This document shows positions 17,017-27,400 of a stretch of 48,917 nucleotides of DNA, piece after piece (the first letter of the stretch is position 1; every line of letters begins with the position of its first letter). The DNA is taken from NCBI GenBank assembly GCA_043777595.1, contig JAYWHT010000048.1, forward strand, positions 1 through 48,917, read 5' to 3'. The DNA comes from JAYVJH01 sp043777595 (GTDB lineage Bacteria > Bacteroidota > Bacteroidia > Cytophagales > Spirosomataceae). A program made the position numbers and the translations under genes. The notes below the pieces were generated by a model, which was not told where the DNA came from, did not search any database, and was given only the letters and a program-made list of their open reading frames with translations.

Positions 17017-17598
17017 ATGACTTACTTCAACCACAAAAAGGTATATTGGTTTGTATTCATAGCCGAAAAGTCTTTTCTTTGTTGTTTCAAAAGTCTCAAA
17101 ACTACGTTTGTGAAGAAAAAAAAATCACTTTTTAATATCAAAGATGTCGTTGCCTATTTTTTTGTGGCAGGTACAGGCGCGTCAGTCCAGTTTGTAGCGG
17201 GTAGTTTTTTTAGAAATTATGTCGATTATAAATTATCAATTGCCTTGGGCTATATTATCTCTTTTATAGTTGGTTTTGTGCTTACAAAAATGTTTGCTTT
17301 TGATGCCCGAAACAGCCAACAAACCCAGCGAGAAATGCTCAAGTTTGGTATGGTAAGTTTGTTTTCTTTTTGGCTAACTGTTTATGGGTCAGTGTTTCTA
17401 TTAAAACCTATCAACAACGCCTATAATTTCCCGCCCTTCAAATTGCCTGTTATTGGCGAAGTACATCTCAACGAATCGCTGGCATTGTTGGCTGCTATGG
17501 GCATGAGTTTTAGTTGTAATTATGTACTCCACAAAACTTTTACTTTTAGAAGTACTGGTTTTTATGACCGCATCAAGCCCTTTCTGCCCGTCAAATAG
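17017..17598 (+). CDS. GtrA family membrane protein
   Basis: A 193-residue protein with four hydrophobic segments, from about AYFFVAGTGASVQFV to the last one near residue 165, matching the GtrA family. Members flip or present lipid-linked sugars such as polyprenyl-phosphate glucose across the inner membrane for polysaccharide decoration. The family's end motif appears as SCNYVLHKTFTF. A TTG at 17002 would add five residues; the ATG at 17017 is preferred, and VKKKK near residue 33 is a possible later start. It diverges from rpmH. Confidence 0.8.
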   Translation: MTYFNHKKVYWFVFIAEKSFLCCFKSLKTTFVKKKKSLFNIKDVVAYFFVAGTGASVQFVAGSFFRNYVDYKLSIALGYIISFIVGFVLTKMFAFDARNSQQTQREMLKFGMVSLFSFWLTVYGSVFLLKPINNAYNFPPFKLPVIGEVHLNESLALLAAMGMSFSCNYVLHKTFTFRSTGFYDRIKPFLPVK

Positions 17599-17702
17599 TA
17601 GTTGGTTGTACTACCAATGATGTTAAAAGTTGTTATTTGGGTATCAAACAAACCAAAAAATACGTTCTTGCACAAGTAACTCTTCAATCAACACCGCTCC
17701 GT

Positions 17703-18779
17703 ATGAATATTTTAGATAAATACTTGCTCAAAAAATTTCTGATTACTTACCTCTTCGTTGCGCTGGTCATTGTGCTAATTATTTGTGTGATAGACTACAC
17801 CGAAAAAATTGATAACTTCCGCAAAACCAATCCAACGGGGCATCAGATTTGGTTTGAGTATTATTTTAATCTTATTCCTTATTGGGCCAATTATATCAGT
17901 CCGCTGATGGTTTTTATTTCGACTGTTTTTTTTACGGCACGCATCGCCGCCCATACCGAAATTGTGGCCATGTTGAGCAGTGGCATGAGTTTTTTGCGAA
18001 TCATGGTGCCGTACCTGATGGGTTCGGTTATTTTGGCTATTTTCACTTTTTATATGGTCGGTTGGGTTATTCCGAGAGCTAATAAAGAGCGATTGAAATT
18101 TGAAAATAAATACATTGACGAGAATTTTTATTTTAGCAAGCGCAATTACCATTTTAAGGTTGCCCCAACCCAATATGCCTACCTCGAAAGCTATGATGTA
18201 AGTACACAGACGGGCAAAAAGTTTACATTGGAGCGCATCGTTGGCAATCAATTACAAGAAAAGTTAGTTTCTAATCAGATAGTTTGGAACGAAAAAAAGA
18301 AAAAATGGACGATTGAGGGTTACAGAATTAGGGTCATAAACGGTGAGCGAGAAACATTAACAACTGGCATAAAACTCGACACTACACTCAACCTCAGCCC
18401 CCGAGACTTTGAGAACGACAAAAACCAGTACGAAGCCCTCACGCTCACCCAGCTCAACGACTACGTTGAACTACTAAAACTAAGAGGCGCAGACGGCGTA
18501 GAGACCTATTTGCTCGAAAAATATACTCGTTTTACCCAGCCATTTGCTATTATTATCTTGACTGGCATTGGGCTTATTGTATCGGCTCGCAAGAGCAGAC
18601 AAGGCTCAGGGCTGCAGATTGCGCTGGGCTTTGCTTTGGCTTTTGTGTATTTGTTGTTTTTTATATTGTCAAAAGGTGTGGCGGAATCGGGTAAAATCAA
18701 TACAATTTTGGCTGTTTGGTTGCCCAATATTGTGTTTTCGATGGTGGGTTTGGTGCTTTACAAAACACTGCCGAGGTAA
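17703..18779 (+). CDS. LptF/LptG family LPS export permease
   Basis: A YjgP/YjgQ family inner-membrane permease of 358 residues. With the LptB ATPase it extracts lipopolysaccharide from the inner membrane and passes it to the periplasmic bridge. It has the expected topology: helices near residues 12-35, 55-80 and 95-120, a large periplasmic jellyroll-type domain, and three C-terminal helices from about 275. The N-terminus MNILDKYLLKKFLITYLF is typical; an in-frame start at 17637 would add 22 unrelated residues. Bacteroidota often carry these genes apart from lptB. A strong hairpin follows the gene. Confidence 0.88.
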   Translation: MNILDKYLLKKFLITYLFVALVIVLIICVIDYTEKIDNFRKTNPTGHQIWFEYYFNLIPYWANYISPLMVFISTVFFTARIAAHTEIVAMLSSGMSFLRIMVPYLMGSVILAIFTFYMVGWVIPRANKERLKFENKYIDENFYFSKRNYHFKVAPTQYAYLESYDVSTQTGKKFTLERIVGNQLQEKLVSNQIVWNEKKKKWTIEGYRIRVINGERETLTTGIKLDTTLNLSPRDFENDKNQYEALTLTQLNDYVELLKLRGADGVETYLLEKYTRFTQPFAIIILTGIGLIVSARKSRQGSGLQIALGFALAFVYLLFFILSKGVAESGKINTILAVWLPNIVFSMVGLVLYKTLPR

Positions 18780-18811
18780 CGCACACGCTCACAAAAATAT
18801 GTTCTGAAGTT

Positions 18812-18846
18812 TACGGCCTACTGCAATTTAATTACAGTAGGCCGTA
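18812..18846 (+). terminator. Terminator after the LptF/G gene
   Basis: Twelve-base perfect arms, TACGGCCTACTG and CAGTAGGCCGTA, enclose an 11-nt A/T-rich loop 32 bp after the permease stop. A TAGGTTTG just past it could be the -7 element of the next gene. Confidence 0.65.
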
Positions 18847-18891
18847 TTAGGTTTGTGTTGTTGAGAAACGTAAACCAAAAACAAACAGACC

Positions 18892-19566
18892 ATGACCTAC
18901 AAAAAAACTATACTAATATTGCTTACGTGGCTGCTCGTTGGGAGTAACTTGGCAGCCCAAACCACCGATACCGACAAGCCCAAATGGGAAGTCGGTACTG
19001 ACCTACTTTGGCTCATCAATAAAAATACTTTGCCTGACTATACTATTTTTTCGAGATGGCACTATAAATCAAACCGGGCTATCAGGTTGAGAATTGGTAC
19101 AGATATCAGAACCGATCCACTCAATCAATCACGGGGTGTTGAAAGAGCTAATATCATGGCTCGTCTCGGACACGAATGGTCGAAGGGCATAGGTATCAAA
19201 ACAGACTTAATATGGGGGGTAGAAAGCAATTATCAAAAAAATGAAATATTCCCATATCTATTACCACCACTACCTAATCCACCTTTTTATTTTCCTGATT
19301 ATAGTTGGCAATTAGGCGGAGTAGCTTTTGTTGGTTGTCAGTATTTTATCAGCCACAATTTTTCGCTTTCTATCGAATCTAACTTTAAAATTTTTTACAA
19401 AGAATATGGCCTAAACAATTATTCGTTTGGAACAATCTTGATAACCCCCGATAATTTAATATTTGATACTGGAGGTAAACTACGATCTATTTTACAGACT
19501 CCTCTTTCGGGCATTATTTCTGAAATTCAAACCTTGCAAGTTTTTAACATTTCTTATCACTTTTAA
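18892..19566 (+). CDS. Outer-membrane-like protein, paralogue 1
   Basis: A 224-residue protein of unknown function with a signal peptide (TILILLTWLLVGSNLAAQ). The mature part has alternating polar and hydrophobic strands and ends in YHF, the C-terminal aromatic residue typical of outer-membrane beta-barrels. It is a close paralogue of the next gene over its whole length, sharing for example GTDLLWLINKNTLP and SIESNFK. A small barrel in the outer membrane is inferred. Confidence 0.65.
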   Translation: MTYKKTILILLTWLLVGSNLAAQTTDTDKPKWEVGTDLLWLINKNTLPDYTIFSRWHYKSNRAIRLRIGTDIRTDPLNQSRGVERANIMARLGHEWSKGIGIKTDLIWGVESNYQKNEIFPYLLPPLPNPPFYFPDYSWQLGGVAFVGCQYFISHNFSLSIESNFKIFYKEYGLNNYSFGTILITPDNLIFDTGGKLRSILQTPLSGIISEIQTLQVFNISYHF

Positions 19567-19652
19567 AAGTTCTGATATAAAAAATTCGGCGCAATTATAA
19601 CTGTAATCTACCATGTTGCATTTATGTATTTGTAAGTAAAAATAACTATACA

Positions 19653-20333
19653 ATGACCTATAAACAAACAATATTATACTTGCTCACGTGGCTGCTTGTT
19701 GGGAGTAACTTGGCAGCCCAAACCACCAACACCGATAAGCCCAAATTGGAAATAGGTACTGACCTACTTTGGCTTATCAATAAAAATACACTACCAGAGT
19801 ACTCTGTTTTTTCGAGATGGTACTATAATTCAAATCAAGCAATTAGATTTAGAATTGGTACAGATATCAGGGTAGGGCCAATCAATCAAGTATATGGTAT
19901 CGAAAAAGCCAACATTATGATTCGTCTCGGACATGAATGGTTGAAATCAGTATCAATCAAAACAAACTTGATATGGGGTATTGAAGCCCATTATCAAAAA
20001 AATAGAGTTTCTGCTTACTCATTTCCGTCCCTAACGAGTTTTCCTTTTTACTATCCTGAGAATAGTTGGCAAGTAGGAGGAGTGGCTTTTATTGGTTGTC
20101 AATATTTTATCAATCGAAATTTTTCGGTTTCTATCGAATCTAACTTTAAAGCTTTTTATAGAAATTATAGATTAAATAACTATTCATTTGGAGTGGTTAT
20201 AGTAACAGCAAACGGCCCTATATCAAGCCCCGCAACAGCAGGGATAATACTACCTAGTTTTGAAACCTCTGTTGTAGCAGGTGCTTTTGAGGTTCAACCT
20301 TTACAAACTTTTAATTTCTCATATCATTTTTAA
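19653..20333 (+). CDS. Outer-membrane-like protein, paralogue 2
   Basis: A 226-residue tandem duplicate of the preceding gene. The signal peptides are nearly identical at protein and DNA level; the middle regions differ more, and a short insertion near residue 200 replaces the corresponding part of paralogue 1. It ends in SYHF. The intergenic space is 86 bp and the T9SS-type gene starts 14 bp after its stop, so the last two genes are probably cotranscribed. Function unknown. Confidence 0.65.
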   Translation: MTYKQTILYLLTWLLVGSNLAAQTTNTDKPKLEIGTDLLWLINKNTLPEYSVFSRWYYNSNQAIRFRIGTDIRVGPINQVYGIEKANIMIRLGHEWLKSVSIKTNLIWGIEAHYQKNRVSAYSFPSLTSFPFYYPENSWQVGGVAFIGCQYFINRNFSVSIESNFKAFYRNYRLNNYSFGVVIVTANGPISSPATAGIILPSFETSVVAGAFEVQPLQTFNFSYHF

Positions 20334-20346
20334 AAAAATAGAAATC

Positions 20347-21513
20347 ATGAAAAATATCATTCAATCAATTTGCTTAACTGTCTTTATATCTCATTCAGCG
20401 GTAAGCCAAATCAATCTTTATTACGTTTATCTCGATAACGTACCCTATCTAAACGGGTCTAATGTAACTCTAAATTGTGGAGTTCAGAATATTCAAGTCC
20501 AAGCTTGTTTTTCAAATGGTTTAGGGGGTTGTGTAAGCGCACAGTGTCCTAACACCATTTCACTACCCCTTAATTGGAGTTCTGGCAATACTTCAAATAA
20601 TGGCTGTAGTGTTGCCGTTACAACCGATGCAACAACAGGAGGGCGTATTGCGATTACTGCTAAAGAGGGTGGAAAAGATTATCCATTTTATCTTGACATT
20701 GTAAGACCTATACCCCCGAGTCCTTCAATACTTGGCTTATCAAATCCAACTATTTTGTGTAATGGCCAAAGTCAAAATGCTACCGCTGGATTTACTGCTT
20801 TCACGTCTTACTATCAATGGGGCAGCGATGGTAGCACTCAAGTTTCACCATATGGGAATGTGTCTTCAAATGCAATGGTAACGACTACTGGAATAGGGAA
20901 AGTTAAAGTTAAAGCGATTGCAGACCCTGCTACTGGATGCCCTAATAGTGATTGGACTTCTATAAACGTGTACTCAACGCCGATAATTTCCAGCAAAACG
21001 GTCAATGGCTCGGCGGCGCAGCCAACCAACTATACAGGGTCGTCGCCTACGCTCAACGTTTATACCAATAATTCAGCTAACAACTGTACGTGGAGTATCG
21101 TGAACGGTAGTGGCTTTTTGTCAAGCAATGGTTTTACTTGTGGGGCGAGTATTTATGGGTCGTTTCTGCAAGTCAAAGCCCAAACAGGTAATAATTGTGG
21201 CAATGGCGAAAGTTATACGTTTTATCTCGTCAAAAACAGCTATCGCATGGCATCACCCAATCCTGTCAAGGCAGGCACAGCTATTCGTGTTGAGTTCGAT
21301 GACAAAAAAGCCGCCGAGGCAACTGTCGAGAGTATGGTGCTGTACAACGAAAAACAAAAAATAGTGTGGTCGTTGGACAAAACAGAAGCCCAAAATTATT
21401 TTAAAGAAAAGACATATTTTGATATCGAAACCAAGGGCATACCAAGCGGTACATACTATTTACACTTACAAATAGCTGACAAAAAACAAATAGAACGATT
21501 GATAATTGAGTAA
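20347..21513 (+). CDS. Secreted protein with T9SS C-terminal signal
   Basis: A 388-residue protein with a signal peptide (IIQSICLTVFISHSAVSQ), a Cys-, Ser- and Thr-rich central region that resembles Ig-like/PKD-type repeats, and a C-terminal domain of about 85 residues from SYRMASPNPVKAG to KQIERLIIE with the GIPSGTYYLHL motif. That tail is characteristic of type IX secretion substrates, so export to the surface is expected. It probably works with the two barrel-like proteins just upstream. The ATG at 20347 gives a good signal peptide; a start at 20281 overlaps the previous gene. Confidence 0.75.
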   Translation: MKNIIQSICLTVFISHSAVSQINLYYVYLDNVPYLNGSNVTLNCGVQNIQVQACFSNGLGGCVSAQCPNTISLPLNWSSGNTSNNGCSVAVTTDATTGGRIAITAKEGGKDYPFYLDIVRPIPPSPSILGLSNPTILCNGQSQNATAGFTAFTSYYQWGSDGSTQVSPYGNVSSNAMVTTTGIGKVKVKAIADPATGCPNSDWTSINVYSTPIISSKTVNGSAAQPTNYTGSSPTLNVYTNNSANNCTWSIVNGSGFLSSNGFTCGASIYGSFLQVKAQTGNNCGNGESYTFYLVKNSYRMASPNPVKAGTAIRVEFDDKKAAEATVESMVLYNEKQKIVWSLDKTEAQNYFKEKTYFDIETKGIPSGTYYLHLQIADKKQIERLIIE

Positions 21514-21521
21514 AGTAAACG

Positions 21522-21573
21522 AACAACAAAGAGGTATTGAGCGTCTGAAGCGGCTCGATGCCTCTTTGTTGTT
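21522..21573 (+). terminator. Long terminator hairpin after the T9SS-type gene
   Basis: Arms of about 21 bp, starting AACAACAAAGAGG and ending CCTCTTTGTTGTT, have two mismatches that are G-U compatible and a loop of about 10 nt. It lies 8 bp after the stop codon. Confidence 0.7.
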
Positions 21574-21633
21574 TTCGGCGTTTTATCTATTGGTTTGAAC
21601 AATTCACTGAAAAAGGCGTTATTGCAATACAAA

Positions 21634-21915
21634 ATGACCAAAGCTATGCCACATACTCGATTTATAGAAACTGTCAAGCGAGTCGATGACCTCATCAAAC
21701 GCAAAGCAACTGGCACACCTACCGAAATGGCCGCTCGGTTGGGCTGTTCCGAGCGAACTTGGTTTAATCTTCTTGACCAATTAAAAACTGACTATCAGTT
21801 TCCGATAATGTATTGCCGTAGCCGTGAATGTTATTATTATACTGACGAAGTACCTCACTGGAATGACTTTGTTGTGAAAGTGCTGGGAAGTCCTGCTCCT
21901 ATTTTAACCCTTTGA
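21634..21915 (+). CDS. Small HTH-domain protein
   Basis: A protein of about 93 residues. RFIETVKRVDDLIKRKATG followed by TEMAARLGCSERTWFNLLDQ reads as a winged or basic helix-turn-helix similar to those that select phage or mobile-element promoters, though no family is certain. A TTG at 21595 would add 13 residues. Its last 17 bases overlap the end of the convergent FG-GAP gene. It probably binds DNA; no target is evident. Confidence 0.6.
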   Translation: MTKAMPHTRFIETVKRVDDLIKRKATGTPTEMAARLGCSERTWFNLLDQLKTDYQFPIMYCRSRECYYYTDEVPHWNDFVVKVLGSPAPILTL

Positions 21916-23392
21916 GATAGGCCAACGAGAGCGGAAGTTGATTGATGGCGTTTGGATTTTCGTCTTCAATATAAAAATGCTTCACACCTGCCTGTATGGC
22001 TGCCATCAAAATAGCCCTCATGTTTTGCTGCCCTTGCCCATGCACACAGTCGTTAGATATAGGCGAGCCACCCGAATAGATTCCTGTCTCTTGGCCCCAA
22101 GCCATGTCTTTGAGATGTAACGACAAAAAACGATTGGGGTATTTTTTTAATAATAATGCAGGATTTTCGCCCCCGTGCAAAGCCCAATATACGTCCATCT
22201 GAAAGTCGGCCACGGTAGGTTTCATGAGTTTGGCCAAATAGTCAAAATAAGTACCGTCGCTGTCTTTCATTGGTCTAAACTCATAACCGTGGCAATGATA
22301 ATAAAACCTGATACCATTGTCTTTGAGTTTTTGGCCTGCTTTATTAAATACGGCTGCGCCTTTTTCGGCATCGGCCTTAGTAAATATTTTGAGGTGGGGA
22401 ATCCAAGCCGTCCCTACTTTATTGACCCCAAACAGCCTGGCTTCTTTGATTATACCTTCAGCATCGTTTTTGAATCGGTCAAAATCAAAAAGCATACCGC
22501 TGGCTCGTAGCCCCACTTTGTCCATTTCTGCTTTGAAGTTTTCGGCAGTGAGGCCATAATACCCCGCCACTTCGATTTCATTAAAACCCATGGCTTTCAT
22601 TTTTTTGAGCGTTTCGGGTACGTTCTTTTGGAGTTCTGTTCTGAGACTGTATATTTCTAACCCAATTTTGTTTTTGGTCAAACTCGCCAAGTCCAGCTTT
22701 GTTCCTCGTCCATTTTGTTGCCAAACTTGTATTTTTTGAGCCAAATTACTATTTATTGCCAACACATCTAAGTCTCCATCGCTGTCAATATCGGCCAATG
22801 TACCAGTATTTTTACCCCAATTTTTTTTCAATAATTCTTTTCTAAAACCACCACGCCCATCGCCATAATAAATCACGGCTTCGGCTATTTCGGCGGTCAA
22901 AAAATCAAGTAGCCCATCGTTGTTAATGTCGGCAGCTTGGAGTGTATGCAACTCACCAACTACATCAAAGCCCAACTCTCGACTTTTCCATTTGCTTGCA
23001 TCTGTTACCGAATCTGTGCTTTCGTCGCCTTTCCACTCGTTGATTGTAAGTTTTTTGTCGGACACTCCAATAATTTGTAGCGTTCGGCCTTGCCTAAATT
23101 TGCCAATAGCTACCATTTTGCCTGACTTACCGATTTCAATAGTTCTAAAATTTCCATTCTGATATTTGTACCAATTTGAGCCTGTTACCAAGTCGTTCCA
23201 GCCATCGCCATCTACATCGCCCACAGCACCCTCTATTTTTAGGATTGTGTTGTTGATTTTGTGCGTAAACTTTGTTGCTTCAAATACCTCATCTGGTAGC
23301 CGGCTACGAGTTTTGGTACTACTGAGCCACGCTTGGGCTACAACGAAGTGGCTCATGGCGAGCAGGCAGCAAATTACAGATAGCTTTTTCAT
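21899..23392 (-). CDS. FG-GAP repeat protein fused to a sugar isomerase/epimerase domain
   Basis: A 497-residue exported fusion. After the signal peptide (MKKLSVICCLLAMSHFVVAQ), residues about 50-225 hold three FG-GAP/VCBS repeats with calcium-binding loops DVDGDGWNDL, DINNDGLLDF and DIDSDGDLDV. From about residue 237 (NKIGLEIYSLRTEL) to the end is a xylose-isomerase-like TIM barrel, with MGFNEIEVAGYYG, DFQMDVYWALHGG and the LHLKDM and HFYIEDENP blocks that carry metal ligands in this family. The two parts are usually separate proteins. A surface or periplasmic sugar-modifying role is inferred; substrate unknown. Confidence 0.8.
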   Translation of the reverse strand: MKKLSVICCLLAMSHFVVAQAWLSSTKTRSRLPDEVFEATKFTHKINNTILKIEGAVGDVDGDGWNDLVTGSNWYKYQNGNFRTIEIGKSGKMVAIGKFRQGRTLQIIGVSDKKLTINEWKGDESTDSVTDASKWKSRELGFDVVGELHTLQAADINNDGLLDFLTAEIAEAVIYYGDGRGGFRKELLKKNWGKNTGTLADIDSDGDLDVLAINSNLAQKIQVWQQNGRGTKLDLASLTKNKIGLEIYSLRTELQKNVPETLKKMKAMGFNEIEVAGYYGLTAENFKAEMDKVGLRASGMLFDFDRFKNDAEGIIKEARLFGVNKVGTAWIPHLKIFTKADAEKGAAVFNKAGQKLKDNGIRFYYHCHGYEFRPMKDSDGTYFDYLAKLMKPTVADFQMDVYWALHGGENPALLLKKYPNRFLSLHLKDMAWGQETGIYSGGSPISNDCVHGQGQQNMRAILMAAIQAGVKHFYIEDENPNAINQLPLSLAYLKGLK

Positions 23393-23404
23393 TGATTGAG
23401 GGAT

Positions 23405-24346
23405 TTAGACCGAATATTCTTGCTCCTTATTCAAAAAATCTTGATAAGTGTCAGTAATTCCTTCAAACAGTTCGTATCGATGCCGCCAGCCCAATGCGTG
23501 CAATCTCGATACGTCCATCAGCTTGCGAGGCGTGCCATTTGGTTTGTCGGTATTCCAACTGATACTACCGCTGTAGCCTACAATATCTTTGATTGTTTCG
23601 GCTAATTGCTTGATAGTTACATCGTTACCAACGCCAATATTAACAAACGCCTCTTCGTTATATGTTTGCATCAGATATACACAGGCAGCGGCCATGTCGT
23701 CGGCGTGCATAAACTCTCTGAGCGGTGCGCCTGTTCCCCAAAGTTCTACCTGTGGTTTGTTTTTGATTTTTGCTTCATGAAACTTCCTAATCATAGCTGG
23801 CAGCACGTGCGAGTTTTGAAGGTCATAGTTGTCGTTGGGGCCGTACAAATTGGTAGGCGTTACGGCCACAAAGTTACAACCATACTGCCTACGGTACGAC
23901 TCACACATTTTGATTCCTGCAATTTTGGCAATGGCATACGGCTCGTTGGTTTCTTCGAGAAGCCCTGTCAATAAACTTTCTTCTTGTAGCGGCTGTTTGG
24001 CTAATTTTGGATAAATACACGAAGACCCCAAAAACATCAATTTAGTAACCTTGTTCAGATAGGCCGCATGAATGATATTATTTTGGATTTGTAGATTTTC
24101 ATATAAAAAATCGGCTCTATAAATATTGTTGGCCATAATTCCCCCTACTTTTGCTGCCGCCAAAAAGACATATTCAGGTTTTTGGGATTCAAAAAAATCA
24201 AAAACAGATTGCTGATTACGAAGATCCAATTCTGAGGACGTTCTGACAATGAGATTGTTATAGCCTTGGCTATGCAGACAACGGACAATGGCCGAGCCAA
24301 CCATTCCACGGTGGCCAGCGATGTAGATTTTTGCATTTAGATTCAT
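23405..24346 (-). CDS. fcl: GDP-L-fucose synthase
   Basis: A 313-residue extended SDR that epimerises and reduces GDP-4-keto-6-deoxymannose to GDP-L-fucose. It has the Rossmann motif AGHRGMVGSAIV, the catalytic YAIAK (Tyr-x-x-x-Lys), and the family segments SSCIYPK and NLYGPNDNYD. The partner gmd (GDP-mannose 4,6-dehydratase) is not in the window. A TACTTTTG -7 element at 24351-24358 sits almost on the start codon, so the mRNA may have little or no leader. Supplies fucose for surface polysaccharide. Confidence 0.94.
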   Translation of the reverse strand: MNLNAKIYIAGHRGMVGSAIVRCLHSQGYNNLIVRTSSELDLRNQQSVFDFFESQKPEYVFLAAAKVGGIMANNIYRADFLYENLQIQNNIIHAAYLNKVTKLMFLGSSCIYPKLAKQPLQEESLLTGLLEETNEPYAIAKIAGIKMCESYRRQYGCNFVAVTPTNLYGPNDNYDLQNSHVLPAMIRKFHEAKIKNKPQVELWGTGAPLREFMHADDMAAACVYLMQTYNEEAFVNIGVGNDVTIKQLAETIKDIVGYSGSISWNTDKPNGTPRKLMDVSRLHALGWRHRYELFEGITDTYQDFLNKEQEYSV

Positions 24347-24462
24347 ACCACAAAAGTAATAAGTTGTTGCTGAAACAAAAAATTACTCACTTAATAGCTT
24401 TTTGGCATCTTTTTTGAGTAATCTGTCATATACCATCATTTTGATAGATTTAAAATAACTTG

Positions 24463-27400
24463 ATGATAGATATAATGATCAGACTATCCAAAATATTTTT
24501 CTTGGTTTTACTGCGTTTTTTTGCTTCTGCCCAAACGCCAGTATTGCTCAAAGACCTCAACGTCAAGACTGAATACAGCCCGTCACCCAATCTTATTTTT
24601 GCAGTTGGCAACACTGTTTTTTTTGCAAAAGACGATGGCTCAAAAGGTACAGAACTCTGGAAGTCTGATGGTACGGCTCTTGGCACAGGCTTAATAAAAG
24701 ACATAAGAGCGGGCAGCTACGGCAGCAATCCAAAAAACTTCGCCAAACTAAACAATACACTATTTTTTTGTGCCGATAATGGTATAAATGGTAGTGAACT
24801 TTGGAAAACAGACGGCACAATTTCAGGAACGGTATTGGTCAAAGACATTTGGGGGGGGGCTGGCTCAAGCAATCCGTCCAAATTGACTGTTGCCAACGGT
24901 ATTTTGTTTTTTGCTGCCGACAACGGCACAAACGGAATGGAATTATGGCGGTCGGATGGGACGGAAGCGGGTACGGTTTTGGTCAGAGACATCAGGTCTA
25001 ATGCTTCGAGTTTTCCCAGTAGTCTGACAGATCTAAATGGCGTACTTTTTTTTACTGCCGACGATAACAATGGCGACACAGAACTTTGGCGTACCAACGG
25101 CACGACCAATGGCACAACACTCGTCCGAAACATTAACCCCAACGGCAGTAGCTATCCAATCGAACTCACTGCAGTTGGTAATGCACTTTATTTTAGTGCC
25201 AACGACGGCAGCTCAGGCCGTGAACTATGGCTAACAAACGGCACAGATGGTGGCACAGTGAGAGTAACCGACATTTGGTCGGGAGTGGCGAGCGGTAACC
25301 CTCGGCAACTCATGTTTGTAGGTACAAGGCTCTACTTTACAGCCGACAATGGTATATCGGGGTGCGAAGTCTGGACGACAGACGGAACTACTACCACTCA
25401 AATCAAAGATATTTACGCTGGCTCGGGTAGTTGTAACCCAGCCAACTTGACTGCCGCAAATGGAACGCTTTATTTCACTGCCGACAATGGTACAAATGGC
25501 AACGAACTCTGGAAAACCAACGGCACAGAAACATCAACGACACTCGTCAAAGATATTTGGACTGGTATGGTAGGTAGTTTGCCCTCTTTTTTGACCAACG
25601 TAAACGGAACATTATATTTTGCAGCCAACAGCGGCACAACTGGCCAAGAACTCTGGAAAACCAACGGCACAGAAACTGGCACTACAATGGTAAAAGATAT
25701 TTTTGTGGGCGCATCGGGGAGTATTCCTTCGTTTATTACTATAACAACCAACAATACCATTTTTTTTCATGCCGATAATGGTATCAATGGTTGTGAGCTT
25801 TGGCTCTCAAAAGGTACGGCTACCAGTACCAATATGGTATATGATATTTTTATTGGTAACAACGGCAGCGACCCTCGCTGGCTGACAAAAGTCAATAATA
25901 CGCTTTACTTTCGAGGAACTGGTACAGCAGAAGGCGATGGCCTTTGGAAGTCAGATGGTACAAATGTAGGCACAGTACAGGTTAAAAATGGGACTGGTTC
26001 TCATTATGAACTTTGTGATGTGGCTGGTAGCGTTTTTTATGTCCGAGACAGGCCAGAGGCTGGTTTTGAGTTATGGAAATCTGACGGTACAATAATGGGT
26101 GGCGTTCAAGTAAAAGATATAAACGCAGGAGTATCGGGTAGTATGCCAAACGGACTAACGGCAGTTGGTAGTGTGCTATATTTTGTAGCCAACGATGGCT
26201 TGATGGGTAGCGAGCTGTGGCGGTCGGACGGAACGGCAGCGGGCACAGTCAGAGTCAAAGATATAAAAGTAGGAACAGAGACCAGTAACCCACATTGCCT
26301 GACGGTTTGGAACGGTATTTTATATTTTGTGGCCGACGATGGCAGTGGTGCCGAACTTTGGAAAAGTAACGGCACAGAGTCAGGTACGGTAAGAGTCAAA
26401 GATATTTGGGCTGGTGTTGATGGTAGCGAGCCAACAGCATTTATGGTTCTCAATAATTTTTTATACTTTTTTGCCGATAATGATATAAATGGTCGTGAAC
26501 TCTGGAAAACAGACGGAACGGAGGCTGGTACGATTTTGGTCAAGGATATTCGCTTGGGCGTGCTGGGGAGTAGTGCAAATTCGTTGGTGAGCATGACCAA
26601 CCAGTTGTTTTTTACTGCCAACGACGGTTTGAGTGGCAACGAGATATGGCAGTCAGACGGTACGAGCGAGGGAACTATAAGGCTAAAAGATATAAAATTG
26701 GGTGATGGCAGTAGCTTGCCAGCAGCACTTACGGTAGTCGATAAAACACTTTATTTTACTGCCAACACAGACGGCAGTGGTGTAGAACTCTGGCGGTCAG
26801 ACGGTACGGAAGCTGGTACAGTATTATTAAAAAACATAAACACAAGTTATGAAGCCGGTAGTAACCCTCATTATTTAACCAACGTAAATGGAATACTGTA
26901 TTTTGTAGCCGACAACGGCGCAACAGGTGCCGAACTATGGCGTACAGATGGCCGTGAAGCTGGCACGGCTTTGGTCAAGGATTTGTTTCAGAATGAGCGC
27001 AGTAGTGAGCCTCAACAATTACTAAACCTCAATGGCACACTTTATTTTGTGGCCGACGACGGTATGAAAGGCCAAGAAATATGGCGTTTGGACCCTTGCC
27101 CAGTATTAGCAAAAGTATCAAAAAAAACACTCACCGTTTGCGCTCGAAGCACTGCCACAATCGAAGGAAAAGCATCGACCTGTGCAGGAGCCGCATATAG
27201 CTGGAGCAGTAAGCCAAGTGGCGTATCGGGCGATGGTCTTAAATTGGTTTTTGCAGCACCCGATGTATCGCAAACCACTACTTACACGCTTTATTTTACA
27301 GTTAAATATGGCTCAGAGTCTTCGACAGATTCAACAAAAGTAACTGTAACGCCACAAACCAAACTTAACGTAACAGTACTCTTAGAGGGTGCTTACGATA

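Noticed and set aside
17775..18251. 158-codon antisense frame inside the LptF/G gene
   Set aside because: Wholly antisense to a well-supported gene, with low-complexity content.
24600..27100. Repetitive DNA that could be a tandem array
   Set aside because: It is the coding sequence of ELWxxDGT protein repeats with diverged bases, in one frame.
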